From Nocardioides sp. (GTDB lineage: Bacteria; Actinomycetota; Actinomycetes; Propionibacteriales; Nocardioidaceae), in contig JAKDNC010000010.1 of NCBI GenBank assembly GCA_030452025.1, positions 1 to 19,343 of the forward strand: DNA of 19,343 nucleotides, read 5' to 3'. Shown piece by piece: positions 1-6,792 of this stretch. The stretch's first letter is position 1. Every line of letters starts with the position of its first letter. A model generated the notes under the pieces. It had not been told where the DNA came from. It saw only the letters and a list, made by a program, of their open reading frames with translations, and made no database searches. The position numbers and the translations under genes were made by a program.

Positions 1-946
1 CATCGGCGATCCAGTCGGTGGCCGCGAGTGGCAGCCCGTTGTCGAAGACGCTCGAGGTGTTGCCGGAGGACGAGGCAATCACGAACGGCGCAGCCTCGAT
101 GCCCGGGTGCGTGGGGTCGGAGAGGAGGCGTACGCCGTCGCGCGCGACCTGTTCGCCGACCCGGGTCCCGCCGGAGCGGGAGGAGAAGACCGACTGGCCC
201 TCATGGGCGACGCGGGCGCCGGCACTCCAGTAGGCGTAGATCATCAGGTCCGCGACCGAGGTCGGGGGCAGGATCGTGTCGTGCCGTCCGGGCTGGAGGT
301 CGATCCGGCGTTCCGCCCACCGCAGGCGGCGTACGAGCTCGTCGTCCAGGGCGGTCGCGGAGACGGCGTCGAAGTCGAGGGCCTGGCCACCCACCCAGGC
401 GCTGCGGGACAGGTCGCTGCTCTTGCCGGTCCAGCCGTAGTAGCCGCTCGGCTGCTCGTGGCGCAGCCGCAGGCCGGTGGAGGAGCCGACGTAGGTGGTC
501 ACCACGTCGTGGGACACGAACCCGTAGTGGACGCGGTCCTGCGAACGCCCGAACACCTCTCCTAGCTCGGGGGCGAAGGTGTCGAACACCCGGATCGAGG
601 TCTCTGCCGGCGGGTTCTCCCAGTCGTCCGAGACCCGACCGTCGACCAGCGGGTTGGCATCCTCGGCGGGGTCGGCGAGAGCTGCGGCGGCATCGGCCGA
701 CTCGACCAGCGCGGCCACCTGCTCACGGGTGGTGGCGCTGCCGCTGACCGACGCCGCGGCGACTCCTTCGGGACGGTCGTGGAAGGCGATCACCGTCAAG
801 CCCGCGCCCTGCATCACCCCGTTGGTGGTCAGAGTGTTGTTGGCCCAGCGCAGGTTGGCGGCCGTGCTGGCACGGGCGATCGCGATGCACTGGTTCGAGG
901 TGCTGGTGGCGAGCGCGTGCTCGACGAGCTCTTGGGGAGTGGTCAC
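1..946 (-). CDS. tldE: TldE/PmbA-family protease subunit (C-terminus cut by window edge)
   Basis: This is the non-catalytic partner of TldD. In characterised bacteria TldD and TldE form a metalloprotease complex that degrades unfolded or leaderless peptides and matures some ribosomal peptides. The 315 visible residues show the TldE fold, including an N-terminal segment with RWANNTLTTNG and GAGLTVIAFHDRPEG and a later region with SSSGNTSSVFDNGLPLA. No HExxxH zinc motif is visible, as expected for this subunit. The start is GTG at 946-944; it overlaps the TldD stop TGA (945-943) in a GTGA junction, indicating translational coupling and stoichiometric production. The frame runs off the left edge. 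The family is secure; the substrate is unknown, and no peptide precursor gene is visible nearby. Confidence 0.93.
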   Translation of the reverse strand, partial: MTTPQELVEHALATSTSNQCIAIARASTAANLRWANNTLTTNGVMQGAGLTVIAFHDRPEGVAAASVSGSATTREQVAALVESADAAAALADPAEDANPLVDGRVSDDWENPPAETSIRVFDTFAPELGEVFGRSQDRVHYGFVSHDVVTTYVGSSTGLRLRHEQPSGYYGWTGKSSDLSRSAWVGGQALDFDAVSATALDDELVRRLRWAERRIDLQPGRHDTILPPTSVADLMIYAYWSAGARVAHEGQSVFSSRSGGTRVGEQVARDGVRLLSDPTHPGIEAAPFVIASSSGNTSSVFDNGLPLAATDWIAD

Positions 947-2451
947 TGGCCTGCCTCGTCGTTGGTGTTGAGGATGCGGACGTCACGAAAGAGCGAGGTC
1001 GGGGCGCCGTGGCTGACCGAGGCGACCTGCCCCGGCTGGGCCTTTCCGCAGTTGAAGGCGCCCTGCAGCTGCCAGGTCTGCGGTCCGCCGACGGCTTCCA
1101 TGGAGTTCCAGAAGTCGGTGGTGGTCGCCTGGTAGGCGACGTCGCGCACCTGACCGGCCAGCTTCCCGTCCTCGATCCGGAAGAAGCGTTGTCCGGTGAA
1201 CTGGAAGTTGAAGCGCTGCATGTCGATCGACCAGGACTTGTCTCCGACCACGTAGAGGCCACGCTCCACACGAGAGATCAGCTCGTTGGTGTCGGGGCCG
1301 TCTGGCTCGGGCTGCAGCGAGACGTTGGCCATCCGCTGGATGGGGATGTGGCCGGGGGAGTCGGCGTAGGCGCAGCCGTTGGATCTCTGGCCGGTCATCT
1401 GCGCCATCGGCCGGTCGAGCTGGTAGCCGACGAGCACACCGTCGCGCACGATGTCCCAGGCCTGCGTCTCCACGCCCTCGTCGTCGTAGCCGATGGTGGC
1501 CAGGCCGTGCTCGACCGTGCGGTCACCGGTGACGTTCATGCAGGAGGAGCCGTACTGCAGTTTCCCGAGCTGGTCGTGGGTCGCGAAGGAGGTGCCGGCG
1601 TAGTTGGCCTCGTAGCCCAGGGCACGGTCGAGTTCGGTGGCGTGGCCGACGGACTCGTGAATGGTCAGCCACAGGTTCGAGGGGTGGACGACCAGGTCGT
1701 ATGGCCCGGGTTCGACGCTGGGGGCGGCGAGCTTGTCGGCCAGCAGCTCGGGGACCTCGGCGAGCTCGGTGTCCCAGTCGTAGTGGTCTCCGGTGACGAA
1801 CTCCCAGCCGCGGCCGACCGGGGGCGCGATGCTGGCCATCGAGTCGAACACGCCTGACGCGCGGTGGGTCCCCATCGCCTCGAAGGCCGGCTGAAGCCGG
1901 ATGCGCTGCTGGGTGGTGCGGGTTCCGTGCAGGTCGGCGTAGTGCTTGTTCTCGTGCACCTGGAGGAGATCGGCGGTGGCGTGCTCGACCGTATCGTGCG
2001 CACGGAGTCGGCGCGTCCAGTCGACCAGGACAGCAGACTTCTCCCCGATGGACACCTCGAAGGGGTTGATCTCGTAGGCCGAGCTCCACTCGATGTCTGC
2101 GTGCACGGGCTCGGGCGCCAGCTCGATCGGGTCGGCGGTCATCGCGGCGGCCACCTGGGCCACATCGACGGCCTGCTCGGCGAGGCGGATCGCTTCGTCG
2201 GTGGTGAGCAGGACGCCGCTGGCGAAGCCCCAGGCACCGCGGTGGATCACGCGGACGCAGAGTCCGAGGTCCTCGTAGCCGCTGGCGTCCTGGAGCACGG
2301 CGTCGCGGACCGTCAACGTCTGGTATCTCACCCGTTCGAGCCGGAAGTCGGCGTGGGCGACCCCGAGCTCCCGGGCCCGGCCCAGGGCGGCGTCGGCGAG
2401 CCGGCGCAGGGGGAGTGCGGTGAAGGTCGGGTCGATGCCGGACGAGCTCAT
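943..2451 (-). CDS. tldD: TldD-family zinc metalloprotease, catalytic subunit
   Basis: This 502-residue protein is the catalytic half of the TldD/TldE protease. The zinc motif HESVGH lies at residues 265-270. A C-terminal NCGKAQPGQ segment carries Cys468, matching the cysteine that completes zinc coordination in TldD of E. coli. Length is typical of the family. The ATG at 2451 is chosen because the protein aligns from there and a TACGTT box (2463-2458) lies exactly 6 nt before it, as in a leaderless promoter; there is no good Shine-Dalgarno sequence. The reading frame stays open upstream into sbcC, but that extension is arginine-rich shadow. The gene starts 47 nt after the sbcC stop and overlaps tldE by 4 nt. 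Confidence 0.95.
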   Translation of the reverse strand: MSSSGIDPTFTALPLRRLADAALGRARELGVAHADFRLERVRYQTLTVRDAVLQDASGYEDLGLCVRVIHRGAWGFASGVLLTTDEAIRLAEQAVDVAQVAAAMTADPIELAPEPVHADIEWSSAYEINPFEVSIGEKSAVLVDWTRRLRAHDTVEHATADLLQVHENKHYADLHGTRTTQQRIRLQPAFEAMGTHRASGVFDSMASIAPPVGRGWEFVTGDHYDWDTELAEVPELLADKLAAPSVEPGPYDLVVHPSNLWLTIHESVGHATELDRALGYEANYAGTSFATHDQLGKLQYGSSCMNVTGDRTVEHGLATIGYDDEGVETQAWDIVRDGVLVGYQLDRPMAQMTGQRSNGCAYADSPGHIPIQRMANVSLQPEPDGPDTNELISRVERGLYVVGDKSWSIDMQRFNFQFTGQRFFRIEDGKLAGQVRDVAYQATTTDFWNSMEAVGGPQTWQLQGAFNCGKAQPGQVASVSHGAPTSLFRDVRILNTNDEAGQ

Positions 2452-2457
2452 GGGTCC

Positions 2458-2463
2458 AACGTA
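2458..2463 (-). promoter_or_regulatory. Candidate leaderless -10 box of tldD (TACGTT)
   Basis: TACGTT on the minus strand fits the actinobacterial TANNNT -10 consensus and sits 6 nt before the tldD ATG, so transcription would begin at the start codon. No convincing -35 is visible. It lies in the 47-nt gap after sbcC and would give tldDE its own promoter. Confidence 0.5.
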
Positions 2464-2498
2464 GTGGCCCCGGAGATGAAAGTCAGACGGAGCAGAAG

Positions 2499-5400
2499 TC
2501 AGGCGGTGACGCGCGCGATCGAGACCGTGGATCCGCTCCGGTCCTTGGTGACGGCCAGCTGCATCGGGATCCGGGACCGCATCTCCGCGACGTGGCTGAC
2601 CACACCGACGACACGTCCGCCGTCGCGGAGGGTGTCGAGGGTGCCCATCACGTCGTCCAAGGTTTCCGCATCGAGTGCCCCGAAGCCCTCGTCGACGAAG
2701 AGGGTGTCGAGGTCGGCGCCGCCCGCTTCGCGGGTGACGACGTCGGCGAGCCCGAGGGCGAGGGCGAGCGAGACCACGAACGTCTCGCCACCGCTGAGGG
2801 TCGCCGGGTCGCGGGTGTCTCCGGACCACTCGTCGCGGATCAGCAGGCTCAACCCGCCGCGCGTCTCCCCGGCGCCGCGGCGGCCGGTGTGCTCGAGGGT
2901 GTAGCGCTGGTCGCTCATCTGGAGCAGTCGCTCGTTGGCGGCGGCGACGACCTGTGTGAGTCGCCAGGCGAGCACGTAGGCCGACAGGCGCATCCGCAGC
3001 TCGTTGTCCTGTCCCTTGCCCTCGACGAAGGCGGTGAGCTCGGCAGCCGTTGCGTGGCTCTCCCGGACCGGTGCCCAGCCGCTCAGGGCGGCGTCGAGCT
3101 CCGCTGCCAGCCGGGTGAGCCGGGTGGCGCGCTGCGCGGCCAGGCGGGTGTGGGCACGCGCGGCGTCTGCTGCGTCAGCGAGCCGGGCGACGTCGGACTC
3201 CACTTCGGCGATGTCCGGGATCTCGGCCTCGGCGGCGGCGAGGACGTCTGGGTCCTCGAGTGTTGCGCGGGTGGTCGTCACGCGATCTTCATGGGTCCTG
3301 ACCAACTCGGCGAGGCGGTCCACCTCGGCCTGGGGCAGCGACGACCCGAGCGCTCCCTCGACGTCGGAGAAGCCATGCTCATCGATCCAGTCGGCGAGGG
3401 CCTGGTCTGCGTCGAGGACGGCGGTCTCGGCGGCATGCCACGTGGCGCGCAGTCGCGACGCTTCGGCATAGGTGTGCGCGGTCCGGTCGAGCCCGTCGCG
3501 CAGTGACTCCACGGAGTCGTGGCCGCTGCCGGAGAGCAGGGCGTCGAGCTCGCGGCGGATCCCCTTGGCAGTGGACCCGTCTGCCGCCAGGCGGGTGCGG
3601 AGGCTCGCGAGCTCCGTGGACCGCTCGGTCAGCTCACCGTGGGCACGCTTCAACGACTGGGTGGCGCGCGCCAGGGTGGGCTCGATCTCGGCGAGCCCCT
3701 TGGCGGCCGCCTTGGCCCCGGTGTGCTCTGCAGCGAGGCGCTCGCGCTCGGCGGCGAGCTGATCGGGCCCGGCCTCGCCGGCATCCTTCTCGAGGACGGC
3801 CAGACGCACCGACAGCTCCCGGACCTTCAAGTCGAGCGCCAGCCTGGTGGCTTCGGCGGTGTCGAGGTCGCTGCGGACCTGCTTCTCTTCGGCGGGGGAG
3901 GTTGACCCCGGAGCGGGCTCGGCCTTGTGCGGATGCTCGGCCGAGCCGCAGACCGGGCAGCTGGCGCCGACGGCGAGGTCGACCGCGATCTCGGCTGCCA
4001 TGCCCTGGAGGCGGGCCTCGCGCAGCTCGAGCCAGGTCTCCTTGAGCGACTGGCACGCGTCGACACGCTCGCGAAGGTCTCGGTCGGCGAGGTCGGCCTC
4101 GTCACGCAACTTGGACAGGTGGGCGTGGGCCTCGAGACGGGTATCGAGCGTCTTGATGACCTCGGCGAGGGACTGGGCGTCGTCGGCTGCTTTCCGGGCC
4201 GCCTCGAGCCGTTGGGGCAATGCCTCGATCTGGCCGGGCAATTCGTCGATGCGGGCCCGACGGGAAGCAACCTGCTCCTCGAGGGCGTTCACGGCCTCGG
4301 CGTCCGCTGCGATCCGCGAATCGATCGCCGTCAGCTCCTCCTCGCGGGGCTGCAGGGAGGCGGCTCGGGCCCGGGCGTCGCGCACCTCGGCCAGGGCGGA
4401 GTCGAGGCGCTCGTCGTCGAGGTGGTGCAGCCCGTGGTCAGCGGGGGCCTGGTCGCCCCAGTCGAAGAGCGCGTCCTCCTCGAGGAGCCCCAGCGCGGCG
4501 AGCGAGGCCTCCGCGGCCGCCGACGCGGCGCGGTCGCGCTGCGTGGCGCGGGTCCGGGCGTACTCGTGAAGCGGACGGAAGGGAGCTGCCCGGCGGGCGA
4601 CCTCCAGCCGAGTGATGTGTTCCCGGTGGGTCTCGGCCCGGGAATCGAGCTTGGCAAGCGCCGCCGCCGCCGAGGCGTGGCGCCGTCGGAGGTCGAGGAG
4701 TCGCCGGGCCTCGTCGCGTCGCCGCAGAGCCGTGTCCGCTGCCGCGGTCGCAGTCGCCGAGCGCTCTCGGGCCTCGGTCGCCGTCGTGCCGGAGCTGGCG
4801 ACCAGCTCAGCGACCCAGGCGGCCAGCTGTCCCGAGGCGGCCACCGGTGTCGGGTCGGATGCGGAGTCTTCGGGCCAGTCTTCGGGCAGGGGCTCACCGG
4901 AGGCCTCCAGAAGCCTACTGACGGTCCTCGAGACTCCCTGGAGGTGGTCGCGGGACTCCCGGTGGAGCCGGCGGGTGCGCTCACGCAGCCACTTCTCGAT
5001 GTCCTCGAAGCGCTGGGTGGAGAAGAGCTGTTGGAGCAGAGTGTGCCGGTCCTCCGACTTGGCCCGCAGGAACGCCTGGAAGCGACCCTGGGGGAGCATC
5101 GCGACTTGGCAGAACTGGGGCATCGTCATCCCGAGGAGGTCGGTGACCAGCTGGCCGGCCTCGTCGATCCGGCCGGTGAGCAGCACCCACTCGCCGCTGA
5201 TCCGTTCCTCGACCAGGACCTTGGCATTCTCCGTGGTGGTGCCGGTGCCACGCTTCTTCGGACGGTCCCACGCCGGGGACCGGGACAACCGGAACGGGCG
5301 GCCGGCCAGCGTCGCCTCGAGAACGACCCGGGGCGCGAGCGTCGGCTCGGCGGTGTCGCAGCGGAAGCGCTTGGCGTGGTTGCGGTCGCCGGGGACGTCG

Positions 5401-5561
5401 CCGTACAACGCGAAGCACACCGCGTCGAGGACAGAGGTCTTGCCGGCGCCGGTGGGTCCGGAGAGCAAGAACAGCCCCGCTCCCGACAGCTCGTCGAAGT
5501 CGACCCGGACGGTCTCGGCGAAGGGGCCGAACGCGGTGATGTGGAGCTCGTGGAGGCGCAT
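2499..5561 (-). CDS. sbcC: SbcC, SMC-like ATPase of the SbcCD nuclease
   Basis: SbcC is the Rad50-like ATPase that tethers DNA ends and gates the SbcD nuclease, which cuts hairpins and protein-blocked ends. At 1020 residues it is close to the E. coli length. The N-terminal half carries Walker A GPTGAGKT (35-42). Long charged helical stretches, predicted coiled coils, flank a CPVCG zinc hook (Cys535, Cys538). The C-terminal half has the ABC signature LSGGE (922-926) and Walker B ending in VDEGFG (Asp957, Glu958). The start ATG (5561-5559) has a strong GGAGGT at 5573-5568 and overlaps the sbcD stop by one base (TGATG), so the two subunits are translationally coupled. Confidence 0.97.
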   Translation of the reverse strand: MRLHELHITAFGPFAETVRVDFDELSGAGLFLLSGPTGAGKTSVLDAVCFALYGDVPGDRNHAKRFRCDTAEPTLAPRVVLEATLAGRPFRLSRSPAWDRPKKRGTGTTTENAKVLVEERISGEWVLLTGRIDEAGQLVTDLLGMTMPQFCQVAMLPQGRFQAFLRAKSEDRHTLLQQLFSTQRFEDIEKWLRERTRRLHRESRDHLQGVSRTVSRLLEASGEPLPEDWPEDSASDPTPVAASGQLAAWVAELVASSGTTATEARERSATATAAADTALRRRDEARRLLDLRRRHASAAAALAKLDSRAETHREHITRLEVARRAAPFRPLHEYARTRATQRDRAASAAAEASLAALGLLEEDALFDWGDQAPADHGLHHLDDERLDSALAEVRDARARAASLQPREEELTAIDSRIAADAEAVNALEEQVASRRARIDELPGQIEALPQRLEAARKAADDAQSLAEVIKTLDTRLEAHAHLSKLRDEADLADRDLRERVDACQSLKETWLELREARLQGMAAEIAVDLAVGASCPVCGSAEHPHKAEPAPGSTSPAEEKQVRSDLDTAEATRLALDLKVRELSVRLAVLEKDAGEAGPDQLAAERERLAAEHTGAKAAAKGLAEIEPTLARATQSLKRAHGELTERSTELASLRTRLAADGSTAKGIRRELDALLSGSGHDSVESLRDGLDRTAHTYAEASRLRATWHAAETAVLDADQALADWIDEHGFSDVEGALGSSLPQAEVDRLAELVRTHEDRVTTTRATLEDPDVLAAAEAEIPDIAEVESDVARLADAADAARAHTRLAAQRATRLTRLAAELDAALSGWAPVRESHATAAELTAFVEGKGQDNELRMRLSAYVLAWRLTQVVAAANERLLQMSDQRYTLEHTGRRGAGETRGGLSLLIRDEWSGDTRDPATLSGGETFVVSLALALGLADVVTREAGGADLDTLFVDEGFGALDAETLDDVMGTLDTLRDGGRVVGVVSHVAEMRSRIPMQLAVTKDRSGSTVSIARVTA

Positions 5562-6763
5562 CAGCTCACCTCCTGATCCAGGTCGTGGTCGGGGGAGCAG
5601 GAGTCGCAGGCGTCAAGGAGCAGCGCGGCCTCTTCGCCACTGGCGGGGCGCCCCCGCAACTCGGAGACGAAGTCGAGGGCGATCGCGTGGTCGGACTTCC
5701 CGGGCTCGGGACGGATGGTGCGCAGCCCCGGATGGGGCCCTCCGTCGGGCTCGAAGGAGAGGACCAAGGCATGGGGGAACCGCTCGCGGAGCCGGTCCAT
5801 CGCCCCGGCCGGACGGAGCGGGTCAGTCAGGGTGACCTGGACCCAGGCGTCCTCGTCCACAGCCAGCGCGGGATCGGTCAGGAGGGTGTCGATCTCTCCT
5901 CTCAGGCGCGCGAGGCGGCGGGGGACCGGCGCCTCGATGAACTCGGCCGTCGAGAGTCCGGATGCGTCGAGATCCACCAGCCAGGAGCCCTTGAGATGGG
6001 TGCTCTCGGAGAAGGAGTAGGCCAACGGGGAGCCGCTGTAGCGGATCGAATCGGTGAGTGTGTGGCGACCGTGCAGATGGCCCAACGCTGTGTAGTCGAT
6101 CCCGTCGAAGACGTCTGTCGGGACCATGCTCACCCCGCCGACGCTGATGTCGCGCTCAGAGTCGCTCTGACTGATGGGGCTCTCGCTGATGGAGCTCTGG
6201 CTGTCCGCCCCCAGGTTGCCGGCGACGAAGGCATGGGCCATCACCACCGACCGGGTCCCGGGCCAGCGCGAGGCGAGGTCGGCACGGACCCGGCGCATCG
6301 CCTCGGACAGCGCGGCCTCGTGGCTGCGTCCGGCCAGCTGCCACGGCTCGCGGACGTGATCGGGGTCGAGATAGGGGAGGCCATAGACGGCGACCGGGCC
6401 GTGGGCATCGTCGACCAGGACCGGCCTGCCGACCGAGGAGGCACGCGTCCGCACGAACACCCCCGCGGAATCCATCAGCTCCGCGCCGAACCCGAGCCGC
6501 ATGGCGGAGTCGTGGTTGCCGCTGGTCACGACCAGGTCCGCGCGCGACTTCGCGATCCTGGTGAAGGTCTCGTTGGCCAATCGCACAGCGTCGACCGGCG
6601 GCAGCGCCCGGTCGTAGACATCCCCCGAGAGCACCACAAGGTCCACCTGCTCTGTCGCGATGACCTCGAGCAGGTGGTCGACGTAGGCCGCCTGGTGATC
6701 GAGCATCCCTTCCCGGTGGAAGGAGCGCCCGAGGTGCCAGTCGGAGGTATGAAGGATGCGCAC
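5561..6763 (-). CDS. sbcD: SbcD, Mre11-like exonuclease subunit of SbcCD
   Basis: SbcD is the metal-dependent nuclease of the SbcCD complex, acting on DNA hairpins and blocked double-strand ends. The 400-residue protein has the calcineurin-like metallophosphoesterase motifs in order: SDWH (Asp8, His10), GDVYD (Asp48), GNHD (82-85), MAHAF (His177) and GHLHG (228-232). Residues about 187-208 form a Ser-rich insertion between His177 and GHLHG, built from a 15-bp repeat. The start is GTG at 6763, placing MRILHTSDWHLG at the terminus as usual. A TAGGTT box is 6 nt upstream and there is no clear Shine-Dalgarno, suggesting leaderless expression. The gene begins 29 nt after pepN and overlaps sbcC by 1 nt. 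Confidence 0.97.
   Translation of the reverse strand: MRILHTSDWHLGRSFHREGMLDHQAAYVDHLLEVIATEQVDLVVLSGDVYDRALPPVDAVRLANETFTRIAKSRADLVVTSGNHDSAMRLGFGAELMDSAGVFVRTRASSVGRPVLVDDAHGPVAVYGLPYLDPDHVREPWQLAGRSHEAALSEAMRRVRADLASRWPGTRSVVMAHAFVAGNLGADSQSSISESPISQSDSERDISVGGVSMVPTDVFDGIDYTALGHLHGRHTLTDSIRYSGSPLAYSFSESTHLKGSWLVDLDASGLSTAEFIEAPVPRRLARLRGEIDTLLTDPALAVDEDAWVQVTLTDPLRPAGAMDRLRERFPHALVLSFEPDGGPHPGLRTIRPEPGKSDHAIALDFVSELRGRPASGEEAALLLDACDSCSPDHDLDQEVS
5568..5573 (-). promoter_or_regulatory. Shine-Dalgarno sequence of sbcC
   Basis: GGAGGT on the minus strand, 6 nt before the sbcC ATG and inside the last codons of sbcD. It fixes the sbcC start and supports coupled translation of the two subunits. 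Confidence 0.8.
6155..6199 (-). repeat. In-frame 15-bp tandem repeat inside sbcD
   Basis: On the coding strand the units CAGAGCTCCATCAGC (6199-6185) and GAGAGCCCCATCAGT (6184-6170) are adjacent, followed by a decayed third unit beginning CAGAGC (6169-6155). They encode QSSIS, ESPIS and QSDSE. Unit length is a multiple of three, so copy-number change would keep the frame. Confidence 0.75.
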
Positions 6764-6769
6764 AACTAG

Positions 6770-6775
6770 AACCTA
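6770..6775 (-). promoter_or_regulatory. Candidate leaderless -10 box of sbcD (TAGGTT)
   Basis: TAGGTT on the minus strand, 6 nt before the sbcD GTG, matches TANNNT. It lies in the 29-nt gap after pepN and would allow sbcDC to be expressed apart from pepN. The -35 region is not recognisable. Confidence 0.5.
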
Positions 6776-6792
6776 GAAGGAGCCACCGACAG

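Noticed and set aside
2452..2829. Upstream in-frame extension of tldD by 126 codons
   Set aside because: The added part is arginine-rich shadow of the sbcC 3' end and does not resemble TldD; the protein aligns from ATG 2451.
3927..5576. A 549-codon open frame on the plus strand opposite sbcC
   Set aside because: It mirrors the codon structure of the well-supported sbcC gene; long antisense frames are expected in high-GC coding DNA. Its translation is Gly/Arg/Leu-rich with no motif.
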